A stretch of 64,000 nucleotides of DNA from Anoxybacillus flavithermus (GCF_002742685.1 NZ_PEDM01000007.1:27216-91215); one strand, 5' to 3'. Counted from the first letter of the stretch, positions 52,252 to 62,894 are shown. Numbers and translations: made by a program. Notes: a model not told the origin generated them from the sequence alone.

Positions 52252-52276
52252 ACAAGGCGACAAAGCCTTGTTTTTT
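52252..52276 (+). terminator. Terminator of the symporter/DUF294/exonuclease cluster
   Basis: ACAAGGC/GCCTTGT stem, loop of 6, T-run. Confidence 0.85.
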
Positions 52277-52353
52277 ATTTAAAAATCATCCTTTTATGGT
52301 AAAATATAATTTATATAAAAATTGTTTGCTAAATTTCCGGGGGTCATCTGTAT

Positions 52354-52554
52354 ATGACGAATAAAAAATGGTTTTTGTATTTTTTATTGCTCGGAATTCC
52401 ATCTTCCATATATGGGTTGATTATAATATGTAAATCTTTTTTCTATGATCCTAACTTATTCGAAAGGGTCGGAGGAGGATTGTTTCTTATTCATGGTCTG
52501 TTTTCTTTATTTTTTGCGAAACGATATGCGAAGTGTAAAGAAGAGGGAAAGTGA
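52354..52554 (+). CDS. 66-residue membrane protein, unknown
   Basis: Two helices (about 5-25 and 38-53) and a basic tail (FAKRYAKCKEEGK). A weak RBS GGGGG lies about 13 bases before the ATG. No family recognised. Confidence 0.5.
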   Translation: MTNKKWFLYFLLLGIPSSIYGLIIICKSFFYDPNLFERVGGGLFLIHGLFSLFFAKRYAKCKEEGK

Positions 52555-52648
52555 ATGGAAATTTATTTGATACTTGCATTTTCGAGAGAAGGATAAAAAA
52601 GCATAACAAAGCATATTTCTAAATAATGACAAAAAGGAGAGTATTAGC

Positions 52649-52894
52649 ATGTTTAATCATATATTTGAAAGCAATCGCAAACGTAAAATCGTTGTTGAAC
52701 TCGATGAAAGATATTTTGACAAAAAAAGTCTTATGTATGCTGTAGTGCAGCATTTTACAAACGAAGGAAAACAATGTGAAATGATCGATGTGAACACATT
52801 ATTATTGGATGGGAAAAAATATTATGTATATGAAACAAACGTTGCGGCAACATATTGTCCTCCGGTACAGCGGGCCGTCTTAACAGAGATTTGA
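52649..52894 (+). CDS. 81-residue hypothetical protein
   Basis: Starts MFNHIFESNRKRKIVVELDERYF. Alternating strand-like and helical stretches suggest a small alpha/beta fold. AAAAGGAGAG lies about nine bases before the ATG, and a terminator follows. No family recognised. Confidence 0.6.
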   Translation: MFNHIFESNRKRKIVVELDERYFDKKSLMYAVVQHFTNEGKQCEMIDVNTLLLDGKKYYVYETNVAATYCPPVQRAVLTEI

Positions 52895-52921
52895 ATGCGA
52901 CAAGCTTATAGTCATCATCAT

Positions 52922-52953
52922 GGTAAGCGATTATTTCTCGCTTGCCTGTTTTT
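52922..52953 (+). terminator. Terminator upstream of lcfB
   Basis: GGTAAGCGA/TCGCTTGCC stem with one T-G pair, loop of 7, T-run. Confidence 0.8.
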
Positions 52954-52997
52954 TTATTTTAAAATATAATACATTTAGAATTTTTTTAATTTTAAAA

Positions 52998-53015
52998 TGA
53001 ATGATCATTCATTCA
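52998..53015 (+). promoter_or_regulatory. FadR-type operator of lcfB
   Basis: TGAATGATCATTCATTCA fits the B. subtilis FadR (YsiA) box TGAATGAMTANTCATTCA at 16 of 18 positions and lies 17 bases before the lcfB start. Long-chain acyl-CoA would release the repressor. lcfB is a known FadR target in B. subtilis. Confidence 0.83.
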
Positions 53016-53032
53016 CTAAAGGGGTGGGGAAA

Positions 53033-54583
53033 ATGAATTTAGTTTCACGGTTACAGCAAATAGCTACGCAAAAGCCAAATAAGCAGGCGTATGTGTTTGA
53101 GCAAACATCAGCAACGTACGGTGAGTTGAACGGCGCGATCATGAAGTTTGCGAGCGGACTCGCGAAGCTTGGGGTAAACAAAGGGGATCATGTGGCGCTA
53201 TTGTTAGGCAATTCACCGTATTTTATCGTCAGTTTATATGGCGCGATGCGTACGGGGGCGACGGTCATTCCGATTAATCCCATTTATACAGCAGATGAAA
53301 TTCATTACATTTTAACAAACGGCGATGTGAAAGTTGTCATTGCGCTTGATGTTGTCATGCCGACGCTTATGAAGCTTGACGGACGTTTACCGAATGTTGA
53401 GCATATCATCATTTGTGAAACACCGCAAGGAAAAGAACATGGCATCGTTGTGCCGGAAAAAATGAAATCGTTTACAAATGTGCTTGCGACAGGTGATGTA
53501 CCGTTCGTCGGCCCAGAGCTTCACGATGATGATGTGGCGGTTATTTTATATACATCAGGAACGACTGGAAAACCAAAAGGAGCGATGTTGACACATAAAA
53601 ATTTATACAGCAACGCTCAAGATGTCGCAGATTACTTAAAAATAAACGAAGATGATCGCGTCATTGCGACGTTGCCGATGTTTCATGTTTTTTGTTTGAC
53701 GGTGGCGCTTAATGCCCCGCTTATGAACGGTGGAACGGTGCTTATTCTTCCGAAATTTAGTCCAGCAGAAGTGTTTAAAGTAGCACGTGAACAAAAGGCA
53801 ACTGTTTTTGCAGGTGTGCCGACGATGTATAACTTTTTATATCAATATCCAGACGGAAAAGCGGAAGATTTTGCGCATATGCGTTTGTGTATTTCAGGCG
53901 GAGCATCGATGCCTGTTGCGTTATTGAAAAATTTCGAGAAAAAATTTCAAGTTATCGTTTCCGAAGGGTACGGACTGTCAGAAGCATCGCCAGTCACATG
54001 TTTTAATCCGCTTGATCGTCCGCGTAAACCGGGCTCGATCGGGACGAGCATTATACATGTCGAAAATAAAATCGTCAATGAATTAGGGGAAGAAGTGCCT
54101 GTTGGAGAAGTCGGAGAACTGATCGTGCGCGGTCCAAATGTGATGAAAGGATATTATAAGATGCCGGAAGAAACCGCGCATACGATTCGAGATGGATGGC
54201 TATATACCGGCGACTTAGCGAAAATGGACGAAGAAGGATATTTTTACATTGTCGATCGGAAAAAAGATATGATTATTGTTGGGGGATATAACGTATATCC
54301 GCGTGAAGTGGAAGAAGTGCTTTACAGCCACCCAGATGTCGTGGAAGCCGCAGTCATCGGCGTGCCAGATCCGAATTTTGGAGAGGCGGTCAAATGTTTT
54401 GTCGTAAGCAAAAATAAACAGTTGACAGAACAACAGTTAATTGCTTATTGTAGCGAGCATTTAGCGAAATATAAAGTGCCAAGTTCGATTGAATTTTTAG
54501 AGGAATTGCCAAAAAATACGACAGGAAAAATTTTAAGACGTGCATTAAAAGAACAAGTCATCTCTCAAAGCGGTGCGATGTGA
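53033..54583 (+). CDS. lcfB: Long-chain fatty-acid CoA ligase LcfB (YhfL)
   Basis: Activates long-chain fatty acids to acyl-CoA for beta-oxidation. 516 residues of the ANL superfamily: P-loop [37 protein letters not shown] and the catalytic Lys region [18 protein letters not shown] at 53033 follows GGGGTGGGG and matches B. subtilis LcfB; the longer frame starts within the operator. Confidence 0.95.
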   Translation: MNLVSRLQQIATQKPNKQAYVFEQTSATYGELNGAIMKFASGLAKLGVNKGDHVALLLGNSPYFIVSLYGAMRTGATVIPINPIYTADEIHYILTNGDVKVVIALDVVMPTLMKLDGRLPNVEHIIICETPQGKEHGIVVPEKMKSFTNVLATGDVPFVGPELHDDDVAVILYTSGTTGKPKGAMLTHKNLYSNAQDVADYLKINEDDRVIATLPMFHVFCLTVALNAPLMNGGTVLILPKFSPAEVFKVAREQKATVFAGVPTMYNFLYQYPDGKAEDFAHMRLCISGGASMPVALLKNFEKKFQVIVSEGYGLSEASPVTCFNPLDRPRKPGSIGTSIIHVENKIVNELGEEVPVGEVGELIVRGPNVMKGYYKMPEETAHTIRDGWLYTGDLAKMDEEGYFYIVDRKKDMIIVGGYNVYPREVEEVLYSHPDVVEAAVIGVPDPNFGEAVKCFVVSKNKQLTEQQLIAYCSEHLAKYKVPSSIEFLEELPKNTTGKILRRALKEQVISQSGAM

Positions 54584-54596
54584 GCACCGTTTTTTT
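54571..54596 (+). terminator. Terminator overlapping the end of lcfB
   Basis: CGGTGC/GCACCG with the stop codon in the loop, then seven T. Confidence 0.88.
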
Positions 54597-54616
54597 ATTT
54601 ATTTTTTAGAATTGAC

Positions 54617-54645
54617 TTGATATTTAGAAAATATATTTGTATAAT
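54617..54645 (+). promoter_or_regulatory. Strong SigA promoter of the ABC importer operon
   Basis: TTGATA (54617-54622), N17, TATAAT (54640-54645). The leader is only about 40 bases, so there is no room for a T-box or riboswitch. Confidence 0.8.
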
Positions 54646-54689
54646 TTAACGCATAAAAGCGAAACAGCGAAAAAGTGAGGGGGATACAA

Positions 54690-55676
54690 ATGGAGTGGGT
54701 AAAAACATGTAGTGCGTTGTTGCTTGCAGGAAGTGTGCTAGCAGGATGCGCTGGAGAGAAAACGACGAAAGAAACGAGTGGGGAAAAAGAAAAAACATAT
54801 AAAGTCGGCGTGACGCAAATTGTTGAACATCCATCGCTTGATGCGGCGTTTAACGGATTTAAAAAGGCGCTTGAAGAGAAAGGATTAAAAGTCGAATACG
54901 ATGTGCAAATTGCGCAAGGGGATATGAACAATAACCAAACGATCGCCAACAACTTCGTCGCAGATGGCGTCGATTTAATTTTCGCGAATTCGACACCGAG
55001 CGCGCTTGGTGCATTAAATGCGACAAAAGATATTCCGATCGTCTTTACGTCTGTGACAGATCCGGTTGGAGCGAAGCTTGTACAATCGATGGAAAATCCG
55101 GGTGGAAACGTGACAGGGACAACAGACACACATCCAGATGCGATTCCAAAAACGGTGCAATTTATTGATCAATTTGTCGATGGAAACCGCGTCGGTATGA
55201 TTTATAACGCTGGTGAACAAAACTCCGTCGCACAAGTGGATGCGGTGAAAAAAGCGATGGAAGGGACCGACTTAACGATCGTACCTGTGTCGGTGTCGAC
55301 GTCAGCGGAAGTGAAGCAAGCGGCAGAATCGTTAGTCGGCAAAGTGGATTGTTTTTATGTTATTACGGACAACACCGTCGTTTCAGCGCTTGAGTCGGTC
55401 ATTCAAGTTGCAAACGATCAAGACATCCCGCTTTTTGTCGGTGAGTTAGATTCTGTGAAGCGCGGTGGCTTTGCAGCGTACGGTTTTGATTACTACGATA
55501 TTGGCTATGAAGCAGGCGTCATGGCAGCAGACATTTTAGAAGGAAAGAAAAAGCCAGCTGAACTTCCGATACAATATCCGCAAAAATTGAAGCTTGTCAT
55601 CAATAAAAAAGCAGCAAAAGAGATGGGTGTCACATGGCGCAGTGAATGGGATAGCATGGCGGAGTTTATCGAATAA
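54690..55676 (+). CDS. ABC substrate-binding lipoprotein (TrpX-like, ABC_sub_bind)
   Basis: A 328-residue lipoprotein with lipobox LAGC (Cys20). The fold is the PF04392 family: YKVGVTQIVEHPSLDAAFNGFKKAL, FANSTPSALGAL, IPIVFTSVTDPVGAKLV, YFVITDN-like VITDNTVVSALES. Streptococcal TrpX proteins of this family bind aromatic amino acids, but substrates vary. GAGGGGG before the ATG at 54690. Confidence 0.87.
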   Translation: MEWVKTCSALLLAGSVLAGCAGEKTTKETSGEKEKTYKVGVTQIVEHPSLDAAFNGFKKALEEKGLKVEYDVQIAQGDMNNNQTIANNFVADGVDLIFANSTPSALGALNATKDIPIVFTSVTDPVGAKLVQSMENPGGNVTGTTDTHPDAIPKTVQFIDQFVDGNRVGMIYNAGEQNSVAQVDAVKKAMEGTDLTIVPVSVSTSAEVKQAAESLVGKVDCFYVITDNTVVSALESVIQVANDQDIPLFVGELDSVKRGGFAAYGFDYYDIGYEAGVMAADILEGKKKPAELPIQYPQKLKLVINKKAAKEMGVTWRSEWDSMAEFIE

Positions 55677-55693
55677 CGCAAAGGATGGATCGT

Positions 55694-56668
55694 ATGATTA
55701 CAGCATTGTTTAGTTCCGTAGAAGCAGGATTGTTATATGCGCTTATGGCGCTTGGTGTGTATATATCGTTTCGCATTTTAGATTTTCCTGATTTGACGGT
55801 GGACGGAAGTTTTGTGACGGGGGCGGCCGTTGCTTCCGTCCTCATCGTCGATGGCGTCAATCCGTTTATCGCCTCGCTTGCAGCGCTTGGGGCGGGCTTT
55901 CTTGCAGGATGTATGACAGGCATTTTGCATACGAAGGGAAAAATTAATCCGTTATTGTCAGGGATTTTAATGATGATCGCTTTATATTCGATTAATTTGC
56001 GCATTATGGATAAACCGAACGTCCCGCTTTTACAACAAGAAACGGTCATGACGATCATCACGAAAGCATTTCAACGTTTCGATCAAGCGTTGGCAACGGT
56101 TATTCCGTTCGTTCCGAAAACGTGGGCGATTGTCGTTTTCGGTTTGTTGTTAGTTGCAATGGTGAAAATTATTATTGACTTATTTTTAAAAACAGAAGTC
56201 GGTTTGGCGCTTCGGGCAGTCGGGGATAATAAAAAAATGATTGCTAGTTTTTCAGGCAATACGGATCGTTTAACGATGATCGGGCTCGGGCTTTCGAACG
56301 CGCTTGTCGCATTTTCGGGAGCGTTGATTGCGCAATATAGCGGCTTTAGCGATATCGGCATGGGGATCGGCATGATCGTCATCGGTTTAGCGTCGGTCAT
56401 TATCGGAGAAGCGTTATTTGGCGCAAAAACGATTGTGCGGGCGACGCTTGCGGTGATTTTAGGAGCCATTGTATATCGCATCGTCATTACGCTTGCGTTG
56501 CGTGTCCAATTTTTAGAAACGGGCGATGTAAAGCTCATTACCGCTTTGATCGTCATTTTAGCGCTCGTCGTTCCGCAAATGGTCGCAGCGCGTGCCGAAA
56601 AACAACGGAAAGCGAGAAAGCGAGGTGCAGCCGTTGCTTCAACTCAAGCAGATTACGAAAGTGTTTAA
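55694..56668 (+). CDS. ABC importer permease (TrpY-like)
   Basis: A branched-chain-amino-acid/ribose-type permease (BPD_transp_2) of 324 residues and about nine helices. DLTVDGSFVTGAAV and GLGLSNALVAFSGALIAQYSGFSDIGMGIGM are characteristic of the TrpXYZ group. The second ATG (55694) suits AAAGGA. It overlaps the ATPase gene by 35 bases. Confidence 0.88.
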   Translation: MITALFSSVEAGLLYALMALGVYISFRILDFPDLTVDGSFVTGAAVASVLIVDGVNPFIASLAALGAGFLAGCMTGILHTKGKINPLLSGILMMIALYSINLRIMDKPNVPLLQQETVMTIITKAFQRFDQALATVIPFVPKTWAIVVFGLLLVAMVKIIIDLFLKTEVGLALRAVGDNKKMIASFSGNTDRLTMIGLGLSNALVAFSGALIAQYSGFSDIGMGIGMIVIGLASVIIGEALFGAKTIVRATLAVILGAIVYRIVITLALRVQFLETGDVKLITALIVILALVVPQMVAARAEKQRKARKRGAAVASTQADYESV

Positions 56669-57428
56669 CGAAGGAACGCTCGATGAAAAAGTGGCATTAA
56701 AACACATTGACTTGTCGCTTCAGCCAGGCGACTTTGTCACCATTATCGGTAGCAATGGAGCAGGAAAATCGACGTTGATGAACATTATTTCGGGAAGACT
56801 CATCCCTGATACCGGTGAAGTGATGATTGACGGGAAAGATGTGACGACGATGAGCGAACATGATCGCGCGCGTTATATCGGTCGCGTCTTTCAAGATCCG
56901 ATGGCAGGAACAGCACCAAATATGACGATCGAAGAAAATTTAGCGATCGCTTATAATCGAACGATGAAGCGAACGCTTCGTTTCGGTGTGACGAAAAAGC
57001 GTCGCGAATTTTTCATGGAAACACTTGCTACACTTCAGCTTGGGTTAGAAAATCGTCTGCACGCCAAAGTCGGTTTGCTATCTGGCGGAGAACGGCAAGC
57101 GTTGTCGCTTTTAATGGCGACGTTTACGAAGCCTCATGTGCTCCTTCTTGACGAGCATACAGCGGCATTAGACCCTGCGCGCGCGAAGTTAATTACAGAC
57201 TTAACGAAACAAATTGTTGAAACAAATCGCCTGACGACGTTAATGGTGACGCACAATATGGAACAAGCTGTTCAATTAGGTAATCGCCTCATTATGATGG
57301 ACGGGGGACAAATCATTTTCGAAGCAAGTGGAGAAGAGAAGAAAAAGTTAACTGTTGCCTCTCTTCTTCAAGAGTTTCAACGTATTCGTGGCAGCCAATT
57401 CGCCAGCGATCGCGCCGTGCTTGTATAA
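56634..57428 (+). CDS. ABC importer ATPase (TrpZ-like)
   Basis: A 264-residue ATPase: Walker A GSNGAGKS (39-46), signature LSGGERQA, Walker B VLLLDEH (with His in place of the usual Pro after Asp-Glu) and VTHNMEQA. The TTG at 56634 is six bases after GAGGTG; upstream codons lie in the permease frame region. Completes the three-gene importer. Confidence 0.88.
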   Translation: MLQLKQITKVFNEGTLDEKVALKHIDLSLQPGDFVTIIGSNGAGKSTLMNIISGRLIPDTGEVMIDGKDVTTMSEHDRARYIGRVFQDPMAGTAPNMTIEENLAIAYNRTMKRTLRFGVTKKRREFFMETLATLQLGLENRLHAKVGLLSGGERQALSLLMATFTKPHVLLLDEHTAALDPARAKLITDLTKQIVETNRLTTLMVTHNMEQAVQLGNRLIMMDGGQIIFEASGEEKKKLTVASLLQEFQRIRGSQFASDRAVLV

Positions 57429-57430
57429 AA

Positions 57431-57456
57431 AAATCCCCGAGTTACGTCGGGGATTT
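57431..57456. terminator. Bidirectional terminator
   Basis: AAATCCCCGA/TCGGGGATTT stem, loop of 6, overlapping the end of the EAL gene. Confidence 0.88.
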
Positions 57457-59796
57457 CATTATGTTTTGTAATGATACGATCGTGTTTGGCAGTTGCTCGA
57501 GCGATACCGGACGGCTGAAATAAAATCCTTGTAGTTGTTCACACTGCTTTTCAATTAAAAATTGCGCTTGTTGCTCTGTTTCGACTCCTTCGGCCGTTAC
57601 AGTTAAATGTAAATTATGTGCTAGAGAGATAATGGCACTTACAATTTCTTTGCTTTTTTCATTGTTTGTCATGTTTTGAATAAACGAGCGATCAATTTTT
57701 ACTTCGTCGATCGGGAAGCGATTTAAATATTCAAGTGACGAATAACTAACACCAAAGTCGTCTACGGCAATCGAAAAGCCAAAGTTTTTTAAACGTTCTA
57801 ATGTTTTGACGACTTGCTCGGGATTTTTAATAATCGTTGTTTCAGTAATCTCGAAAATAAAGCATGAGGCATCGCAACCTTCTTCTTGTAAAATATGTTG
57901 AATATCTTCAACGAGATGTTCGTCTAAAAATTGTTTGGCAGATAAGTTGATGGCGACTTTCATGCATTCAGCTACATTTTGACGTAAAAATGCAAGATCG
58001 CGACAAGATTGGCGCAACACCCATTTTCCAATGTCGTAAATGGCGTTTGTTTCTTCCGCCATTGGAATAAACTCTGCAGGACTCACAAACCCAAACTGTG
58101 GATGTTTCCAACGGACGAGCGCTTCTACGCTAAACGAGCGTGCATGAATATTTACTTTCGGTTGATAAAGCAAAAAAAGCTCTTCATTTTCTACGGTCGA
58201 TGACAGCGCGCTTTCGAGTTGCATTTTTCGTGTAAAAACGTTTGACATATGCGGCTCGTACGGTTTAATCACATTTGTTCCTTCCATTTTTGCAAAATAT
58301 AATGCTTTTTCGGCATTATTCATTAACGTTTCCGCACATAATTGAGCATCGTATGCGTAGCTAATGCCAATATGAATGCCAATTCGGATAGACTGGTCCC
58401 CGATTGTATAAGGTTCTTGGAGCGTTTCTTTCACCGTGTTTGCGAGCTGTTCTACCTCACTTTGTCTTTCATATGAAAGGGCAATCGCAAATTGATCGCC
58501 GCTTATTCGCGTCCACAATGTATGGGAATCGACAGTTCTTTTGAGACGTATCCCGATTTGTTTTAATAACTCGTTTCCGTTTTCATAACCGAGAAAGCTA
58601 TTAATAAATTTAAATTGGTACACGTCAACTAAAAGGATGGCTACTCCTTCATGTGTGAAAAGAAGATCGGTTAGCTTTTCGACAAACTCGTTTCTTTCTG
58701 TATACGCTTCTTCTGTTTGATTTGTAACCATCGGCTCGATTGGTTTAATCCATATCAATTCAGTCCGTTCTTTCTCGTATGGAAATGGGAGTACGGCGAT
58801 TTGTACGGGTATTGTTTCTGCAATGGTTGGTTGTTGGACTGTATTGATCCATTGTTGAATCGGCCTATTTTTTAAGTCATCGAGCGTTGATGCTTTAAAC
58901 ATACGAAGGGCAATGGAATTGGCATACGTGATTTTATCGCCTGTTCGGATGATAATCGCCTCAGGAAATGTTTCAACAATATGACGATGCAATTTTTCGC
59001 TTTGTTTTAACTGTTTTTGTGTTTGGATGAGATCTGTAATATTCAACAAACTAGCAAAGCCTGCGATAATATTTCCGTTTTTGTCTAATAACGGTGAAGC
59101 ATTGACAGAAACGTATATGTTGTCATTGTTTTTCGTCTTCATCGTTAAACGAATGGCATGTAACGGTTTTCCTTCGGCCAGTCGTGCCAATGTTTGTTCG
59201 ATATTTTCTCTATACGTTGGAATGACTTCGGAAAGTGTTTTCCCGACGATTTCATTTTTTTGTAATTCAAATAAACGTTCTACTTCTTGATTTACTCGGA
59301 TGATGCGACCGAATAAATCAAATAAAATAAACGCTTCTTGTGAATGAGTAAATAAAGAATCAATTAGTTGTTGTGCTTCTTCTAGCTGTTCTTCTTTTTG
59401 TAAGATATCTGTAATTTCGCGTGTACATGCGACAATATGCGTCACTTCATTTTTTTCGTTTAAAATCGGAATTAACGTAGACTCCGCAAAACGCATCCCT
59501 TTTACGTTCATCCGGGCGCGAAAGGTAACGAGCGATTTTGTTTTCCATGCTTTTGTATACTGTTCATTTAAATAATTTGCAACGTGATGATCATATATAT
59601 CTTCAATGCATTTTCCGATATCTTTTTCCGTCAAACTCGCTAAATGGAGAGCAGCTGGACTGACATGTTCATACCGAAAGCGAGGTCCTTCTTCCACTTT
59701 CATTAAAAAGACGATATCAAACAACTGATCCATAATGTTGAATAGAAGTTGTTCATTTGTAAGCAGGGCATGTGGGATATGTACATGTTTTTCCAC
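57442..59796 (-). CDS. PAS-GGDEF-EAL protein, predicted c-di-GMP phosphodiesterase
   Basis: A 784-residue signalling protein with PAS domains at about 15-130, 140-255 and 265-350, a GGDEF domain at about 375-520 and an EAL domain at about 535-775. The GGDEF signature is SGDQF (432-436), so cyclase activity is unlikely. The EAL motif is kept (SVEALVRW, 557-564) with FEITETT, VAVDDFG-type VDDFGVSYSS and TAEGVET, so c-di-GMP hydrolysis is likely. No membrane helices; PAS sensors probably read a cytosolic cue. GTG start after GAGGGAGGGGG. Divergent from the chemoreceptor. Confidence 0.9.
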   Translation of the reverse strand: MEKHVHIPHALLTNEQLLFNIMDQLFDIVFLMKVEEGPRFRYEHVSPAALHLASLTEKDIGKCIEDIYDHHVANYLNEQYTKAWKTKSLVTFRARMNVKGMRFAESTLIPILNEKNEVTHIVACTREITDILQKEEQLEEAQQLIDSLFTHSQEAFILFDLFGRIIRVNQEVERLFELQKNEIVGKTLSEVIPTYRENIEQTLARLAEGKPLHAIRLTMKTKNNDNIYVSVNASPLLDKNGNIIAGFASLLNITDLIQTQKQLKQSEKLHRHIVETFPEAIIIRTGDKITYANSIALRMFKASTLDDLKNRPIQQWINTVQQPTIAETIPVQIAVLPFPYEKERTELIWIKPIEPMVTNQTEEAYTERNEFVEKLTDLLFTHEGVAILLVDVYQFKFINSFLGYENGNELLKQIGIRLKRTVDSHTLWTRISGDQFAIALSYERQSEVEQLANTVKETLQEPYTIGDQSIRIGIHIGISYAYDAQLCAETLMNNAEKALYFAKMEGTNVIKPYEPHMSNVFTRKMQLESALSSTVENEELFLLYQPKVNIHARSFSVEALVRWKHPQFGFVSPAEFIPMAEETNAIYDIGKWVLRQSCRDLAFLRQNVAECMKVAINLSAKQFLDEHLVEDIQHILQEEGCDASCFIFEITETTIIKNPEQVVKTLERLKNFGFSIAVDDFGVSYSSLEYLNRFPIDEVKIDRSFIQNMTNNEKSKEIVSAIISLAHNLHLTVTAEGVETEQQAQFLIEKQCEQLQGFYFSRPVSLEQLPNTIVSLQNIMKSPT

Positions 59797-59991
59797 GGCA
59801 AGCCCCCTCCCTCAAAGAAAAATAGAATATATGTCTATTATTGTCGAAAGATGTTGATTTTTCAATATATAAAGTTATAAAGATGATATTTCAAAAATGT
59901 ATCATAATAGTCGAATTTACCTACTTTTATTACATACTTATTTTATTTATGATAATACATATACAAAAAATTGTTGGCGAGGGGGAAGATT

Positions 59992-61956
59992 ATGAGAAGT
60001 ATTAGAGGGAAGCTACTGTTGGTTATTATGCCGCTTGTCGTTATTTCTTTATTTTTAGTGGCATATTTAAACCATCAAAAAGCAAAACAGTTTTTAGAGG
60101 ATCAATTTGAACAAACAGCGAAAGTAGAGCTTGATCGGTTACAAAGCGCAGTCAACCAATGGGTGACGGATCATAAAAAGGTAATTGAAGGATTAAGTAG
60201 CGAAGGGGGATGGGATATTGTCGAATTACAACAAAATGAGGATCGGCTCAAGCATATACAAAAAACATGGTCAACATTTGAGCTTATTGCTATTGCAGAT
60301 CGAAATGGAAAGGCTTATGCGAATGGAAGAGAACTATCGATTAGTGACCGACCTTATTTCCAAGAGGCTTTAAAAGGGAAAACGTCCATTTCCGATGTAA
60401 TTGTTTCGCGAGCTACTGGTGAGAAAGTCATTGTTATTGCTTCTCCCATTCGGGAAAAAGGCGAAATTGTTGGAGTGCTTTTTGGTACAGTAAAAACAGA
60501 AGAAATCACCAATCTTGTTGTTGACGTTGAAATTGGGAAAACGGGATATGGGTATTTAATTCAACAAGATGGTGTACTGATTGCACATCCAAATGGAGAA
60601 TATGTGTTAGAGAAAAATTTATTACAAGAAAAAAATGATAAACTCGTTTCGTTATTAAGACATGCGTTAGCGGGAAAAACAGGAATGGGAATATATGAAT
60701 TTGAAGGGGTAAAAAAATACGCCTTTTATGCACCAATTCAGTCAACCGGATGGGGTCTTGTGCTAACTGTGCCTGTCGCTGAAGCAACAGAAAAGTTATA
60801 TTATTTAGCTATTTTATCGTTTGTTACAGCGGGAGTTGTTATTTTATTTGTAGTTGTTGCCATTGTTTTATTTGCCTCAAGACTCGTTCGCCCATTGCAA
60901 AAGTTAAGTCAATTAACGAAAGAAGTAGCAAGCGGCGACTTAACAGTAACGATTGATCATCGAAGTAAAGATGAAGTTGGACAGCTCGGACAATATTTTC
61001 AACAAATGGTTCACTATATGCGCAATATGCTACAACAGTTACATGATTCGGCTGAACAGCTTCGTCAATATTCGCAAACATTTGTCGTTGCTAGCGATGA
61101 AACGAAACAAACAACGAATCAAGTGGCGGTAACGATGAGTGAAATGGCTCACGGCTCAACAGCGATTGCACATTCTGTTCAAGATGTAACAGAACGAGTG
61201 AATCGGATGATGAAAGAATTGCAACTTTTAATAGAAGATGCGGAAAACATGGAAAAAGCAATGACTGAAGCGAAGCAAGTGTCATTGCAAGGAGAAACGA
61301 TTTTACAAACGATGAGTGAGACAATGATGTCAGCTACCAAACATTCAAGCGATGCGGTTGAAGCAATGAAACGATTAGGTGAGCGTTCGAAAGAAGTAAA
61401 GGAAATTGTCAATGTTATTACCCATATTACATCGCAAACGAATTTATTAGCGTTAAATGCTTCAATCGAAGCGGCGCGGGCTGGCGAAGCGGGAAGGGGG
61501 TTTGCGGTTGTCGCTGGCGAGGTAAGGAAGTTGGCAGAAGAAACGGAAAAAGCAACAGATAAGATCGCTCAAATGATTCAGCAAACATATACCGATACAG
61601 AGCAAGCGATAGCCATCGTAACGGAAGGAAGTAAAGTAGCAAATCTTGCTTTTGAACGGGTAACCGAAGCAAAACAAGCGTTTCAACATATTTCACAAAA
61701 TTTAACGAACGCAAGTGAACGTAGTGATCGAGTCATTGCTCGAATTCACACCGTGCAAAACGATAGTAAGACAATTGCAGAACATATGCAAGATGTAGCA
61801 GCGGTGACCGAAGAAGCATCAGCAAGCATTGAAGAGGTGAGCGCAGCGACAGAACAACAAGCGGCAGCTGCTCATCAAATTTTTGAACAAGCGAAACAAG
61901 TAGAGGAGCTCGCTGATCAATTGACGGAGATGATGAATCGCTTTAAAGTAAAGTAA
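59992..61956 (+). CDS. Methyl-accepting chemotaxis protein, dCache type
   Basis: Membrane chemoreceptor of 654 residues. Helix 1 at about 8-28, extracytoplasmic double-Cache sensor (about 35-275, with [13 protein letters not shown] and [18 protein letters not shown]), helix 2 at about 278-302, HAMP (about 303-356), and a coiled-coil signalling domain with the hairpin [20 protein letters not shown] at about 481-500. The ATG at 59992 follows GAGGGGGAAG. The ligand is unknown. Confidence 0.94.
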   Translation: MRSIRGKLLLVIMPLVVISLFLVAYLNHQKAKQFLEDQFEQTAKVELDRLQSAVNQWVTDHKKVIEGLSSEGGWDIVELQQNEDRLKHIQKTWSTFELIAIADRNGKAYANGRELSISDRPYFQEALKGKTSISDVIVSRATGEKVIVIASPIREKGEIVGVLFGTVKTEEITNLVVDVEIGKTGYGYLIQQDGVLIAHPNGEYVLEKNLLQEKNDKLVSLLRHALAGKTGMGIYEFEGVKKYAFYAPIQSTGWGLVLTVPVAEATEKLYYLAILSFVTAGVVILFVVVAIVLFASRLVRPLQKLSQLTKEVASGDLTVTIDHRSKDEVGQLGQYFQQMVHYMRNMLQQLHDSAEQLRQYSQTFVVASDETKQTTNQVAVTMSEMAHGSTAIAHSVQDVTERVNRMMKELQLLIEDAENMEKAMTEAKQVSLQGETILQTMSETMMSATKHSSDAVEAMKRLGERSKEVKEIVNVITHITSQTNLLALNASIEAARAGEAGRGFAVVAGEVRKLAEETEKATDKIAQMIQQTYTDTEQAIAIVTEGSKVANLAFERVTEAKQAFQHISQNLTNASERSDRVIARIHTVQNDSKTIAEHMQDVAAVTEEASASIEEVSAATEQQAAAAHQIFEQAKQVEELADQLTEMMNRFKVK

Positions 61957-61987
61957 AAAAAGGCTTCGAGCAAGCCTTTTTTACTTT
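61950..61987. terminator. Bidirectional terminator after the chemoreceptor
   Basis: GGCTT/AAGCC core flanked by long complementary A- and T-runs on both strands. Confidence 0.85.
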
Positions 61988-62866
61988 ACTTGGCTATGTT
62001 TTTGAAGTTGAACTACCCACTCAATACTCTGTTGGTAAATAGCAAAAGCTTCTGTTAAAGAAATGCTCAACGTGTTTGTCAAATCTCTTATTTTTTTTGT
62101 ATTGTTTGTTTCCAATGCGATGACGAGATCATATAAAAGCGAATAAATGCAAGAATGCCCATTTAGTCCACTTTGAATTGTTTCATCAACGTGTAGTTCT
62201 TGTAATATTTCATGTAATGGTCGTTGAAGCAATAAATCGAGTGATGAACAAATACCCATAAAAAATAACACATCTTTTTCGTCACACAAATGAACTCGTT
62301 CGGCTAGTTGTTCCAATGTTTTGGCGCGTATAAGACTATTAACAATTACTTCATTTTTAAACGGATCGTTTGGTTCTTGTAACGTTACAACGGTGAGCCA
62401 ACTTTTTAAATGATTTGTTCCTAGTAAAATGGCTGCATGACGAATCGATTTAATTTTAGGAGCCGTAAATAAGAAAAATGAATTAACAGTTTTTAATAAA
62501 CGATATGTTAACGTCGGATCTTTTTCAATAGTTTGAACAACTTCTTCAAAATTCACTTCATTTCTATTCATTTGTTTTATTAAATTGAGTTGTGAAGTGT
62601 AAGAAATTTTAGGTAAAACTTTTTCTCTCACGACAATAGGTTTACTGAAAAAATATCCTTGGAAATAACAAAACCCTTCTTTTTTAGCTTGTCTCAACTG
62701 TTCGTTTGTTTCAACTTTTTCAGCAAGTAATTTGATGTTATATTGTTCAAGATAATGTTTAAAGGCATGATAGTTTGTTTGTTTAGAAAAATCAATTTTA
62801 ATAATATCAATATATTGAAGAATAGGGATATATTGTTTTGAGAATACAAAATCATCGAGTGCAATC
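61981..62866 (-). pseudogene. EAL-HDOD (YuxH-like) gene, N-terminal part separated by an IS
   Basis: The visible C-terminal part reads through 62866: IALDDFVFSKQYIP...IIKIDF...LLAEKVETNEQ...QGYFFSKP is the second half of an EAL domain, followed by an HDOD domain (NFEEVVQTIEKDPTLTYRLLKTVNS, IRHAAILLGTNHLKSWL). The first half of the EAL domain and the start codon are missing: the frame meets insertion-sequence DNA at 62867. The N-terminal piece presumably lies beyond the element, outside the window. Within the visible part the EAL catalytic motif itself is absent. Confidence 0.8.
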
Positions 62867-62894
62867 GTAACTATTCACCCCAGTGCTAGTGTAT

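Noticed and set aside
54646..54689. T-box or riboswitch before the TrpX-like gene
   Set aside because: The promoter leaves only about 40 bases of leader; no terminator or conserved T-box sequence.
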